A DNA stretch of 64,000 nt from Sclerotinia nivalis (GCA_029531795.1 JAPEIS010000007.1:620001-684000); one strand, 5' to 3'. Positions 45,409 to 58,883 are shown, counted from the stretch's first letter. The notes: generated from the letters alone by a model not told the origin. Made by a program: numbers and translations.

Positions 45409-45994
45409 TTGCCGGATGTGGAATATAGTACAGCTTATGAAATACGATGGCTGGTAATGATTCCTGCCCGAATTAGGAGTGTCTATAATCCCCTACAACT
45501 TAACAGTAACAGCGCAATAAGGCTTATGAGGGGCCCTTATGAGAGTCGCTCCGAATGGACTAGACTGTTCACAAACGATATACGGCTGCGGGAAGCCTAC
45601 TTAGAACTTCAACCATTGATATTGGAATTTGTCTCTAACAGTTAAGGATCTCAATCTGAATGGTGTTTGCTCGGTTGGAGAAAGTAAATCGGGAAGTTAT
45701 CAAGGAAAGTGTCTTTCCACAATGGCTGTTAATTATCGAAGGCGTGCAAATCTAGATTAGAGGCTTTCAGGAGAACTCTTCTCGCAGACATGCTCGCCGT
45801 CCAGCCATCTCTGAATATGACCTTGCTTTAGTTTACTGGATTCAACCCAAATCAGCACACTGTGCAAATGAAGTAGCCCAGAATATTTACGCCTCTCGAA
45901 AGCTTACAATATATCGACAGCAACAGCTAGAGGCATTCGTGAGTGAAATCCTGATGATGGACCCCATAAAAATAGTAGGAGAATACAACGTGTA
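45409..45994 (+). pseudogene. Decayed gene-like remnant of unknown family
   Basis: An open frame from about 45,409 to 45,645 (SNSAIRLMRGPYESRSEWTR and following residues) ends at a TAA. In a shifted frame it is followed by LEKVNREVIKESVFPQWLLI, an in-frame TAG near 45,755, then ENSSRRHARRPAISEYDLAL and RKLTIYRQQQLEAFVSEILM, ending at a TAA near 45,993. The three segments read like one protein broken by a frameshift (or intron) and a nonsense change, in DNA with normal codon use. I do not recognise the family. It lies right at the edge of the AT-rich block. Confidence 0.4.
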
Positions 45995-45999
45995 AACCT

Positions 46000-46384
46000 T
46001 TTATAAAATCGATTTAGTGTAAATTAAATAATGTTTAAAAATTTCTGAATTGGATATGATATTTAAATTAAATATAGAAATTGAATTGAATATAAGAATT
46101 AAATCGATAGATAAATTCTTGTAAATGTTTAATAATTATTAATTTTAAGATTATTCAAATTATATTCTATTTAAAATACTTAGATAAACCCGGTCATTTT
46201 GTTTATAATCGTATAATAACATTTTTTTTTCTTTAAAAACTTTATTAAAATAATTAAAATTATAAAAATTCATTTTTTATAAAGATATCAATAATAATAA
46301 TTTTAAATTCATTTAAGAATATAATCTAATTATTTTATAGATTTTTTGTTAGATTTATTATAATCTATTTATTGAATAGTATTA
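46000..46384. other. Sharp boundary into extreme AT-rich DNA
   Basis: From about 46,000 base composition falls abruptly and stays very AT-rich to the window end. No coding sequence is readable in this first stretch. Confidence 0.6.
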
Positions 46385-46595
46385 TCACGGGTTCATAACT
46401 CATTCCTAACTAGTCTCTGAATGTCTTAGATATTCACTATTCTTATATAGTTGATATCTTTCTTAATATTTTCTTTTCTTTTTTGTAGAAAATTATTATA
46501 TTATTTAAAACCTCTATATATATTATAATATTTAAAACCTCTATATATATTATAATAATATATTTATTACTAGTTTAATTAGGAAGGCAATAATA
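46385..46595 (+). repeat. Decayed LTR fragment (TGTTACGGGTTCAT family)
   Basis: ATCACGGGTTCATAACTCATTCC and the following tract align with the LTR starts at 56,578 and 61,434. A 30-bp A/T unit near 46,495-46,555 is duplicated in tandem. It is cut off by the reverse LTR at 46,602. Confidence 0.5.
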
Positions 46596-46601
46596 ATAAT
46601 G

Positions 46602-46894
46602 TATTAAGATCATATAGATAAAGAATCAATTAGTCGTAAAACAGTAGTCAAACTTTTCATTACCCTTTCTAATCATGAAGAAATTATTACTTTTAAGTTC
46701 AATCAATAAAAAGATATCAGAATGCTTATAATTTATTATCATTCCTATTCTTTCATAATCAGTACAAAAAAGCCTGTTTATTAAACATTCCAAACTGATT
46801 GATGACGTTCCGACGTTCCTACGCTGGTGATTCGAAATAGGAACGCCTCCTTGTAGGTTTCCTATCGATACGAAACTGTTACGTAGTCGTAATA
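46602..46894 (-). repeat. LTR of the 285-bp family, reverse orientation
   Basis: The reverse complement of this stretch aligns end to end with 32,656-32,940, starting TATTACGAC and ending ATCTTAATA. Flanks TAATG and TAATA form a near-perfect 5-bp duplication. It retains moderate GC and faces the next LTR head to head across 88 bp. Confidence 0.65.
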
Positions 46895-46982
46895 TAATAT
46901 ATCGTAAAAATCTTTATAAAACTATTTCGATTCAATTTAATTTATAATTATTACGGTGTAATAGAGGATCTTAGTAATATAA

Positions 46983-47264
46983 TGTTACGACTATATAATA
47001 GTCTCGATCAGGAAATCTACAAGGGGGCGTTCTCATTTCGAACTACTGGTGTAGGAATGTTATCAATTAATTTGGAATACTTAGTAAATAAGCTTCTTTG
47101 TTTTGATTATAAAAAGATAAAAATAGTAATGAATTATAAGTATTCTGATATTTCTTTATTGATTGAATTTAAAAATAATAATTTCTTTATGAATTAGAAA
47201 AAGTAATGAAAAGTTTGATTATTATTTTACAATTAATTGATTTTTTATTTATATAATTTTAATA
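46983..47264 (+). repeat. LTR of the 285-bp family, forward orientation
   Basis: It begins TGTTACGAC and ends TTTTAATA, and aligns with the solo LTR at 32,656. It is more AT-rich than that copy. It is followed by decayed Ty3/gypsy coding sequence, so it may be the 5' LTR of the element below. Confidence 0.65.
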
Positions 47265-50060
47265 ATTCTTTTTATTATTTTTTAAAAGTAATTTATTAAT
47301 TAGTTATTATTAATATTTTAGCGGTATCTTATCGAATAACAATGATAGAAATAAGAAATATTCCAGATTGTTCGATTAATTTAAATACTTTTCAAAGTCA
47401 AAGAAACAATATTTTTAGAATTTTAAATAGGATTAAAAACGAAACATTTATATTTAATTATTAATCTATTATACAATTAGAATTAAATCTGATACAAAGA
47501 TTTGAAAATATATAAAAAAAGTTCGATATCTTTAAATAAATAAATCAATAGAAAATCAAAAAAACTTTTGTTTATTTTATATAGAAAAGAATATCTAATT
47601 TGTTATCAATAATTATTAATGAAATAAAAACAATATTTAATTTTATTTATACTTCTCAAAGAAAACTTCTAAAATTTCAAAAACTATTATTTTACAAAGG
47701 TTTTAATATTGGAAAAGTAAAGGATTTCTTTTTTCAAATTGAATTTATATTTCAGAATAATAATAAGTATTATTTCCTAATCAATCGAAAGAAGATAGAT
47801 TATGTTATTCAATATTTTCAATAACAATTGTTTGTGATTTGATATCGATTCGAAAGCTTTATATCGAATTCTAATATATTATAAAAAGAATTCAAAGAAT
47901 ATATATACGATATAATATTGAATAAAAATAATCGATAATGATATATTATATAGCAAATTATTAATATTAAATAATAATTTAATCAAAATATAAACAATTT
48001 TGTAGTATATTTCGATAATTTGAAAAAGGAAATAGAATTTAAAATGGAAAGTATTTATAAAGAACGATTTTTAGTAGATTTACTTTTTTATATTACTAAA
48101 TGAATTTCAAAATCTATTTAAAAATTTGAAATTAGAAACGAATCAATTAAACAAATATATAATCTAGAAAATATAAACAAAATATATTTATTATTCACAA
48201 AATACAAATAATCTATTTTGTAATCGAAAACAAGATAATCTATTTATATTATCAAATCCATCTTTTAATTATTTTCAAAATAAACAACCCAAATAATAAG
48301 ATAATATATTATTAGTAATCAATATACAATTGCAATCTAAATATTTCAAATTCTTTTCAAAAAAGAAAATCAATAAAGAAAACTAGAAAAATGATTATAA
48401 ATAAAAGAATCTAATTTGCTTTTATTATCAATAAAAAGATTATTATACAAACGGATATACTAATCTATTTATATATCGATAATTTAAAAGCGATTATTAA
48501 TCTTGTATCTGCTTTATATATTCTCAAAAGAAAAAGAATCAAAGAAACAATCAAATTCAATAATAATTTTAATTATCTCGATAACTCTAAATCCTTAATA
48601 AAAGGGATATACTATCTTAATTATTGAAACAACTTTTCGAATTAATAATATTCCAATAAAACAAATATATTAAATAAGATTGAATTCCTAATTCCAAAAA
48701 AAACATTTTATTAGTATTAATCAATAAAATCAATATACTTTTATATAATAATCATTGATTTATTATCGAAATATTAAATAATCTCAAAGAAAAAAGAATT
48801 CATATTTATTGGTTTATTGTTATTACTTTAGATTTACCAAAAATCGATATTATTTTAGATCTATCTTAACTTCAAATTATGAATCCAGATATTAATTAAA
48901 GATCAATTACTCTTTACTTTCGTTCTATATTATATAATATAAAAATGATAATAGCAAAAGAATTATATCGGAATATAAATATTAGAATTAGAATTTATAT
49001 ATTTCTATCTGAAATCAATCTTATTATATAATTTTCATTCAATACTTAAAACATTCTAATATTAATACTTTTAAAAATATTTTCCAAGTATAAACAATAT
49101 GAATAGATTTTCTTTAAGAATAAGAGCAACTTACTTTCTAATTATTATTCGATAAAATATTATATTGATTTCGAATCTGAAACTATTTTTTCTTGAAATC
49201 CAATATATACTTTTTCAGAAAAAGAATTAACTATTCTATAATAATATTTTATAAAATATCAAAAGAAAAATTGGATTCACTATTCGATTAGTTTCACTAA
49301 TGTTTCAATTATATTTGTATTAAAAAAAAACAATAATTATCGATTATATATTGATTATTATAACTTTAATAGGATTATAAAAAAAGATTATATACTTTTA
49401 TCTTTAATTAACAAATCTCTAAATCGTTTAAAATAAAGAATCTTTTTTATAAAGCTCGATTTGAAAAATACTTACTATCGAATATATATATAAAAAAACA
49501 ATAAATAAAAGATAGCTTTCTATATTTAATATAATTAATTTGAATATTCAATTATACTTTTTGATTTGATCAATGCTTTTGTTACTTTTCAAATATATAT
49601 TAATCAAATATTCATTGATTTTATAAATAATATTTGTATTATATATTTGGATAATATTCTTATTTATTCTAAAAATAAAGAAATATATATTATTGATATT
49701 TATAAGATTTTTATTAAATTAATTGAATATAAACTTTATATAAAATTAAAGAAATATATATTTCATATATACAAAATAGAATTTCTAGATTTTATTATAT
49801 TAAACTAAAATATTATTATAAAATCAAATAGAATTTAGATAATTATAAAATAATTAAAATCAATATCATTCTATAATATCTAGATCTTTCTGAATTTTGC
49901 AAATTTCTATTATCTATTTATTATTGGATATTCGCGAATGATTTATAGTTTAATTAATTTACTACAAAATATTAAAAAAGTAAAAGTTATATTAGAATTC
50001 AAATAAATTAAAAAGATTTAAAAAGCTTTTAATAATCTGAAAAAGACTTTTATTATTATA
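47265..50060 (+). mobile_element. Decayed Ty3/gypsy-type element
   Basis: Only one block is clearly readable: 49,566-49,808 gives NAFVTFQIYINQIFIDFINN, ICIIYLDNILIYSKN (the Y-L-D-D box with the second Asp changed to Asn) and LYIKLKKYIFHIYKIEFLDFII. This is the reverse transcriptase palm and thumb of Ty3/gypsy elements. Gag and protease regions to the left are too decayed to assign. The element breaks off near 50,060, where a short GC-richer stretch (about 50,070-50,220) follows. Confidence 0.65.
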
Positions 50061-50276
50061 TCAATACACCCGCAAAATATTTTCTCTATTTTTCGATGTT
50101 ATCGATGCCGAAAATGCTTTGGCGGTTTTGTAATACTCGTCTAATTATAGTATCAATCGATGTATCTACAAAATTTTTGTTGGTATTGATTTGATGGCTT
50201 TAGTAGCTTTGATAATTTTGGTAGTTTTTGATAGTATTGATATTAAACAATGATTATTAGTATTTAACAATATATA

Positions 50277-50512
50277 GTGATAATTTTAATAGAGATAATA
50301 AAGATAATAAAAATAGTAAAGATAATAAAAATGATAAGGATAATAAGGATAATAAAAATGATAAAGATAGTAAAGATAATAAAGATAATAAAAATAGTAA
50401 CGATAGTAAGAATAATAAAGATAATAAGAATAATAGAATTGATAGGGATAATAATACAGATAATAGAAATGATAAAAATGATAAAGATAATAAAGATAAT
50501 ACAGATTATTTA
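50277..50512 (+). repeat. Degenerate 9-bp purine-rich array (GATAATAAG/GATAATAAA)
   Basis: About 25 degenerate 9-bp units on the plus strand, made of purines and T with almost no C. The open frames it creates on both strands (Ile/Lys or Tyr/Leu runs) are by-products and not genes. Confidence 0.8.
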
Positions 50513-51117
50513 TTAGTAACGGTACAAATATACATATATTAATATATTCAAACGAAATAATATAATTAAAAATACTAATAATATAGATTCTAGTTAAACT
50601 ATTACTTTTTTCAATTTTCTTTTCCAGTAATATTCTCAATAATATTCCTATTAATATCTTTATTAGTTTATTTATAAATCCAGAAAGTATATCGATTTGT
50701 ATATTATATTATAATATTTAATTGATTAATTAATTTGATAAAGAATTTTATAGAAAATTAAATAATATTTAATCTTTTGTATTATCAAAAACTAGTAAAC
50801 GATTAATAGGATTATAAATATTAATTTCAGAATCAGCTTACTTTGTATATCCTTTAGAATTGAGTTTAAGAACTCCAAACGTTTAATTAACTAATTTGAT
50901 AAAGAATTTTGTAAAAGACAAGATAATATATATTCATTTGTATTATCAGAAACTAATAAATGATTAACAAGATTATAAATATTAATTTCAAAATTAATTT
51001 ATTTTGTATGTTTTTTGGCTTTGAACTTAAATTTAAAAACTCGAAATGTTGGCGAGATCTTTGATTATCTACTAATATATAAAATTATTAATAAAAGTCT
51101 TTTATAATATATTGAAA

Positions 51118-51355
51118 TTAAAGAATATACAAAAAGGAAAAAAGAAAAGAAAATAGAATAATGATAAAATGAAAAGGGAATAAAATAAAATATAGAGAAT
51201 AAAAAAGGGAAAAAGAATAGAATAATAATAGGAAAGAAAAAAATAAGAAAGGGAATTGAAATATAGAAAATGGAAAAAATAAAGAAAAGATAAATAATGA
51301 AAATGAAGAAAATAAAAAAGAAACTGAAATAGAAAAGATAGAAAAAGGATAAATC
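51118..51355 (+). repeat. Purine-rich low-complexity tract
   Basis: About 240 bp of mostly A and G on the plus strand (GAAAA, GGGAATA, AAGAAAA motifs) without a fixed period. No gene is seen around it. Confidence 0.6.
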
Positions 51356-52082
51356 TATATTGTAATGAAAAAAGCTAAGTTTATTTACCTTAAGAATTAT
51401 TATCTTTTATATTCAATACTTTCTTAAAATCGGTATTTCCATTGTGATTATAAACTGGATTTTGATTATTATTAATAATTAATAATAAACCTTTAATTTC
51501 TTTATATAATTATAATTATTCTCGAAAATCCGAATCAATATCTAAATCATCAATAAGATCATCGATTGTATTATTGTTTATATTCGATACAATTATAATC
51601 TTTCCCTTATCATTTTGAACTATATTAATCTCTAATTCAATCTTTTTTGTAACAAACAAATTGTTCCAAAAGATCGTATTTTAAACTGGGATTTCCAAAT
51701 TCGATAAGTCTTATTATATAAATTTATCAAGAATATTAGCAAAATATATAGAATCAGAATAAATATAAAATTAAAATACTTATTACTTTTATATCCTCAA
51801 ATCTTTTCAATACTTTCTTATCGATTCTATTATTATCAGAAATATAATCTATTCGTTTTCGAATTATATATATAATTATAATAAATATAGTTACTATTGT
51901 TTCAGAATAAAAAAGATTGAATTTTTGTTGATATAATATATTTCTTTCAATATATCCTTTTGATCTATAGAAAAACTGTATAAGATATTTGATTAGTAAT
52001 AGATTTAAAAAGTATTTTTTTCTATCTATTTCAGAATACTATGAAAATATTAGAATAATAAATATAATATAAATTGATATAA

Positions 52083-52275
52083 ATGATAAAGATAATAAGA
52101 ATAATAAAGACAATAAGGATAATAAGGATAATAAAAATAATAAAAACAATAAGGATAGTAAGGATAATAAGGATAATAAGGATAATAAGGATAGTAAGGA
52201 TAGACAGAATGATAAAGATAGATAAGATGGTAAAGATAGTAAGAATAGATAGAATGATAAAAATAATAAAATCAA
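52083..52275 (+). repeat. Second degenerate 9-bp purine-rich array
   Basis: About 20 units close to AATAAGGAT, with GGATAGTAA variants toward the right end, same strand bias as the array at 50,277. The frames it opens are low-complexity by-products. Confidence 0.8.
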
Positions 52276-52569
52276 TGAAGAGTATTTGGAATTCTAGTAA
52301 TGAGTATAATATAAAGATGAAGTTGTGAAAATAAATTTGGAGATAACTTTATTATATTATAATTAGCTTCTAATATTGTTAAATTGATTGTTAATCTCTT
52401 TCAGAATTTCTTATTACATTTTTCTTTTGAAAATGTAAAATTGTTTATAATATTCCGAACTTTTTTTATAAAATTTGTTCGATTTTCATTTATATAATCT
52501 CGAAGTTATTCAAATTAATATTTAATAAAAATATATATCAATTATTCATAACTATTTATCTTTTTTGTA

Positions 52570-53150
52570 ATAATATCTACAAAAGAATATTGAATATATT
52601 GAAGATCAAATTTTTGATGAAATATTTGATATGATTTCCAATATATCACTATTATTTTCTTTAGATTTAGCTTGTTTATTTCAAATCAAAGGATATATCC
52701 GATATTATAATCTTTTATTATAAAAATATATTCTTAATAACTAAAAACTTTTATAATAATTTATAATAGAATATTCTTTGATAGGTTTTGTTTAATTCTT
52801 CTTTTTGAATAACAATTTGTTTCATTTTAATAGAATCGTTTAGAATAATTATTATTATTATCATTTGAGAATAGAACAATATTTAATGATTCAAATGTCA
52901 ATAATGAAAATGATTTTCGATATAATATTTGTATTCGATTGTAAACGATTTTTGATTTATTAAATCGAAATCCTTTTTGAAGATATATAAAACGAGATTC
53001 TCTACAAAGATTGATTGATGAATATTATATATTTTTCATTGTTGATTTATTTCGATTATTTGATAAACTTTTAAGTTTTCTTGATCTCTAAAAAATATAT
53101 AAACTTTTATTAAATAATTTGATATACAATAATAGAAAGGAATAGAAATT
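52570..53150 (+). pseudogene. Possible decayed Ty3/gypsy reverse transcriptase of another family
   Basis: Read across many stops, the plus strand suggests DEIFDMISNISLLFSLDLAC..FQIKGY, then a stretch matching the MPFGL...ATFQRIV region, and later LFEDI and YFDYLINF blocks in the positions of the connection region. This fits an LTR element whose fingers and palm order is intact, but decay makes it tentative. Confidence 0.3.
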
Positions 53151-54104
53151 GTTAAAATAATATAAATAGTTCGAATTGTTTTTGATATTAATTGTATACT
53201 CTTTCTTTTTGCAAATATATTAAAATTACTAAAAAAAAGAATATCCTTTTTATTTTCATTTTCGAAATCAAAATTGTTATTAAAGTTTCTATCGTAATCT
53301 TGATCTTTTATATTATCTTCATCATTATATTGATAATATTATCGATCAATTTAAAGTTTATTATCAAATATACCTTCAAATTCAAATCAATTTTGAAAAA
53401 ATTAAAATATAGATAATTAATAAGTTTTATATATCTTTATTAATTATTTCTCCTTTACAAATTGTATTTTATTAAATCTAATTTATATTTTTATATATTA
53501 ATAGCTTTTATAAAAACAGAACTTCTTATTTGCGAATATATATATATAATCATCCTTTTTTGAATTTTTTTTTTGATAAAACTTATATTACCAAAAAAAG
53601 TATATTTAAATTGAAAAGCTAGAATTGTATTATTTATTTCGAGTTTTGTTTATTAAAATTGAAATTGAAGAATAAACTATAGAATAAAATTATCATAAAC
53701 TTGAAGATAAACATTCAAATACAAATACTCAAATCTTCAAAAGAAAACAAAAATCATATATATAATTATTTTAAATAGAATTATATTTCATAAAGGGGTT
53801 GATAATTATTATAATCGATAAGATCTAGAATAAAGATCAATAAAATCTAATATCAACGAATATAGAAATTGTCAATATTTAGAAAAGTTTGAATTATAAT
53901 AAGAAAGAATATAATGATTATAGATAAAATAATAATATTATAAAGAATATAATAATCATAAATCATCATATATATAAATTAATATCGATCTTATAAAGAA
54001 AGAACAATATACATTTCAATAATATTCATCATTTTTTAATACTTAAAGCTCAAAATCATATCCAAATAATATTTTGATAGATCACAGCTTTACTCAATTT
54101 CCAT

Positions 54105-54965
54105 TTGATTATCCTAACCATTCTAACTATTCTAATCATTCTAATCATTCTAATTATCCTAACCATTCTAATTATCTTTACTATCTTTACTATCTTTAAT
54201 ATCCTTATCATTCTAACTAATCTAATCATCCTAATCAATCTAATCATTCTGATCAATCTAACCAACCAGCTTTATTCAATTTCTACCTAACCCACCTAAC
54301 CATCCTGATTATCTTGATTATCCAACCATTATATATCAACCTGATCAATTTGATCATTCTAACTATCCTAACAATCTTGATTATCCTGCCCATCCAATTA
54401 CTATATATCAACCTGATCAATCTAATTATTCTAATTATCCTGATTATCTTAACTATCCTGATCTATCATCTTTTAATACTCAAAACTCAAAATCACATCC
54501 AAATAATATTTCAACGGATTATATAGCTTTACTCAATTTCCATTTAACCATCCTAATCATTCTGATTATCCTGATTATCCAACCACTATATATCAATCTA
54601 ACCAATCTGACTATCCTAATTATCCTAATCATTCTGATTATTCTGATCTATCATCTTTTAATATTCAAAGTTCAAAATTACATCCAAGTAATATTTCAGC
54701 GAATTACAACTTTACTCAATTTCTATTTACTTATTCTAATCATCTTGATTATCCTAATCATCCAACTATTATATATCAACCTGATCAATCTAATTGATTT
54801 AACCATCTTAACCATCCTAATTATTCTGATTATTCTGACCAATCAGCTTTACTCAATTTCCATTTGATCAATCTGATTATTCTGTCCATTTTAATCAATC
54901 AGCTTTATTCAATTTCCATCTGATCAATTTGATTATCCTGATTAATCTAACCATCTTAAAACAAT
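54105..54965 (+). repeat. Pyrimidine-rich 9-bp array (ATTCTAATC/ATCCTAATC) with a higher-order unit
   Basis: Degenerate 9-bp units run through about 860 bp and are interrupted by a recurring spacer containing GCTTTACTCAATTTCCATTT (near 54,086, 54,268, 54,525, 54,706, 54,846 and 54,901). Several spacers are preceded by a CTTTTAATACTCAAAACTCA-type segment. This gives a higher-order repeat rather than a simple microsatellite. Strand bias is opposite to the arrays at 50.3 and 52.1 kb. Confidence 0.8.
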
Positions 54966-56577
54966 CTCAATTAATCTATTCAAAATTAAAAACGAAAAGG
55001 TTTAAAAAATCAATAAATATAATATCTATAAGATATCTAATTCTTAGAAGAATTGATTTAATAAAAAGTATAAAAGAATTTTGAATAACAATAATAAAAC
55101 AATCAATTCGAAATATATACAATTAAGAATTAAACAATTGTATAAAAAGAATCGATAAAATCAAAAAAATGAATTCGATAATTTATTTATTAAAGAAATC
55201 AATCAATAAATAATATATTAAAAGATCAATAAATTATATACATTTTCAATAAATCCTTTAAATATAAAAATAAATATAATAACAACAAAATTTGATTTGT
55301 TATTCAATTCTATAAAATATATTAAAAAATTTCGAAATATAATAAAGTATAATACATTAATTTGGATTATTATTCTTTAATAATATAATAATAATATTCT
55401 GTTTATTCGATAATATATATTTCTTTTATATATATTTCTTTTATATTGAAATAAACAACAACAATTTATAAAAATAATAATCTATAAAAATGAATAACAA
55501 TAATTTATAAATATAGATAACAATAATCAATAGAAAATTTACAGAATTTAGCTAAATTTTTATATACAATATTTGAACTTTACTTTTTTATTGAAACTAC
55601 TCAATTGAATATTATCATCATCAAAAAGATTATCACCACCTTTATTATTACTATTATCGTTATTGTCTTTATAATTATTTTAATTACTATTTCAGCCCTT
55701 TATTTTATCAACAAAATCGAAAATATCAATAAAATTGATAATATTAATGATATTGTTTTCGTTATTTGAATATCCATTATTATAATACTCTTTTTAATAT
55801 CAACCCTTACCTCTCTTCCTCATCAACTCAATATTCACTATTCTATATTAGCTCGTTATAAATCAATCTTCAATCTCATTATAAATAATAACAAATCTGA
55901 AATAATAATTACCTCTTCCTTTCTTCAAAACAATCATTTTTTATTAATACTATTCTAAATAATCAGAATAATCAGATTGATATATAATGACCGATTAATA
56001 AGAATAATATAAATACAATCAAATTCAAATAATATCATTATACCTCAAATATAATAATATCTTTCTGAATAGCCCCACTATTTTTTATATTTTATAAATT
56101 TACAATTTTCCTTTCTAATATTTTATTAATCTCTTTTTTTATATGATTTCGTTTTCGAATCAAATTCTTTTATATATTATTTTTAATAAAATAAAGATGA
56201 TTATATATCTCTTTGTTACAATTTCTAATCCGATTATATCGAGAAAATATTTGAAACTTATTTATAACTAAATAATCTGGCTTCAATAATATTATCAATA
56301 TAATTTCATTGAATATTAATTCAATTTTAAAAGATATCGATATTGTTATTATATATTTGAATTGTTTAGATTTTGAATTTAGATTATCGATATCTATATA
56401 ATTGTATTCAAGTTTTAATCTTTTATCAAATTCTTGTAATATTATTATTTTATTAAAATAATAACTTTTTTAGAGATTTCGAAAATATAAATCATTTATT
56501 AATTTTATTTAGTCTTATTTATAAATTAGAAATGATAAAAATGATATTTACTAAATATAAAATTCGAATATCAATAT
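54966..56577. other. Extremely AT-rich DNA with no readable gene
   Basis: Only fragments of frames are open. The region 55,590-56,000 is somewhat C-richer on the plus strand. No domain recognised. Confidence 0.45.
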
Positions 56578-56847
56578 TGTTACGGGTTCATAACCCGTTC
56601 CTAGCTAATCTATATAAATGCCTAAAGTACCTATCCTCTATATAGTCGGTGTTCTTTCTAATATCTTCTTCCTTCTTTATAGAATATTATTATATTATAA
56701 AGCACTCTATTATTATTATAATAGTATATTCTATTTTTTACAAAGATTTTTCTATTGAACAAAAAAGAAAATTTAGTTTTGTCAAATAATCAATTTTACA
56801 AAATATTCGAAAACTTCGATTAATAATATATTGATAAACAATAAACA

Positions 56848-57063
56848 ATGTATTATTTCGATTCAAATCCAGATTTAGATTCAGATTCAGATTCAGATCT
56901 AGATTTCGATTTGATCAATATTATATTGTTATACAATCGAAATCAAAGACTTTACAATCATATTTCAGTTTTTAAGATTATCTTAAATAATTCATCACTA
57001 TATCGGATACTATTCAATCAATCCTATCAAAATCATCGATATCTTCAATTCAATCAAAGATAA
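56848..57063 (+). pseudogene. Asp/Ser-rich short frame conserved between the two units
   Basis: 71 residues: an alternating Asp-Ser tract (residues about 5-22) followed by DLINIILLYNRNQRLYNHIS and SLYRILFNQSYQNHRYLQFN. The same sequence occurs in unit 2 at about 61,690-61,935 with the ATG and later codons lost. Conservation of the frame in both copies suggests a real gene start, possibly gag or a transposon accessory protein. I do not recognise the family. Confidence 0.45.
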
Positions 57064-58685
57064 TATTCGAGTTTCGAAAATATATTAAATTTTATTTTTT
57101 TTAATTATCAATAATTTGTATATAAATTTTCCAATATTAAAAATGAAAATCTTAAAAATTCAATTTCTGTTTTCGATATATTTATCAATATACAAAACTC
57201 CAAAATTGTTGTATATATATAATACTTATTCGATTTTATAAAACAAATATTGATTCAAATAGAACAATATTAATAAAAGATATATATATTACAAAAAGAT
57301 CTATAATTGAATAATATAGTTAATATTAGATTAATAATTCAGAATTTTGTTTTTCGAGAATAATTTGATTAATTATTTATCAATTCAAATCCTTCTATAT
57401 TAATTTATTGATTACAATAAATTACAAAGAATCTTGAATTATTCAAAAATGAAAAAATAGATCTTTTGTTTTAATAAAATGAATATAAAGATTGGAAAAT
57501 GAATTTATATATTTATTAAAAAAGTAATATTATAATTTTCAATATAGAATAAAAGAAATTGCTATATATAGTTTCTTTTTTAAAAAGAATAATTCGATAA
57601 GAAAAATAAAAAGATATAAAAGGAATTATAAATGATATATTGGAATTTATTATTATAAATATATTTCTGAAGAAACTTGATGATTTTTATATTTCAATTG
57701 ATATTGAATATAAGATAATAATCAAATTCGATAAATTCCAAATGAGCGAAAAAATCTTATTTATTTTTTTTATTTTATAGTTGGAATATTTAGATGTATT
57801 TAATAATAAAACTTTTTGAGAAATAATTTTTATAATAAAACAAAAAGTTATTAATAAATTAAAAATATTAATAAAAAGTAATTCAAATCCTTATAAATTT
57901 ATCGATACTGAAAAATGAAGAAAGAAATTCCAAATATAAAATCAAAATTATTAGAATAATAAGTATTATAATATAAACTTTTCGAAATTCAATTCAATTC
58001 ATATTTAATATCAAATATTATTAGTATCTCAAATCTAAGATGAACTTATAGATCTTAATATAATCAGAACTCTAAAACAAATACAAAAGGTATTTATATT
58101 CCTTTACGATTTATATTATTTTTATAAATAATTCGATTATCGAATTGTAGATTATAAAGCAAAAAAACAAATTGATATTATAAAAAATACAAATGAATAT
58201 AGAGGAAATTTTTATAGAAGTAATTATTTGAAAGATAATTATTAATTATAATAATAATATCAATAATATTGTTCAAATAATTCGATTATTTAAAATAGTT
58301 ATCAATAAAAGGGATATTAAATACAATTTCAAATTCAATAATATTGTTTTTTTAATTCAATCAATCGCAAAAGTTTTCAACAAAGTAATTATCAAGATTA
58401 TAATAATCATCATTAACAATATCTTAATATATTTAATAACTTTATTGAAGAAGAAATATTAATACTATTAGAAAATATATCTAATATATCTTCTTATAAT
58501 ATAATATCATTATTATTTATATCTATTCAAGAATATTTGGGAAAAGTCTAATCTTTGTAATAAATCGTTTGTAAAGGTTATCAAAGAATATAGAATAAAT
58601 ATAACGAATAATAATTAGCAAAGAACCTTTATAGTTCAATTCTATAAATACCAAATCTTTATTTGTTTAAATTATTATATTCCTA

Positions 58686-58883
58686 ATGTATTCTTCTTCT
58701 TTTAATATAATTAATTTATTTAATAATAGATATTCAGAAAAAGTATTTGCTAATTGTTCTTTTATTGATCAAAATAATATCCTAATTCGATTTTTATTAT
58801 ATTATCGTGGACTCTGTTTGGCAAATAGAAATATTATACATATTATTATTGATTATTTTGTAATGAATATAACAATAAAATAA
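58686..58883 (+). pseudogene. Second conserved short frame of unit 1
   Basis: 65 residues with NNRYSEKVFANCSFIDQNNI and LLYYRGLCLANRNIIHIIID blocks. A matching stretch lies at about 63,548-63,745 in unit 2. It is probably part of a larger element ORF downstream of the Asp/Ser-rich frame. Function unknown. Confidence 0.4.

Noticed and set aside
46982..47197. 71-residue plus-strand frame at 46,982
   Set aside because: It lies entirely within the LTR at 46,983-47,264, which is non-coding in its related copies.
50286..50639. Long minus-strand frame of Tyr/Leu/Phe repeats (117 residues) and similar frames at 52,039 and 54,056
   Set aside because: They are by-products of degenerate 9-bp arrays that lack stop codons in particular phases; no start context or family fits.
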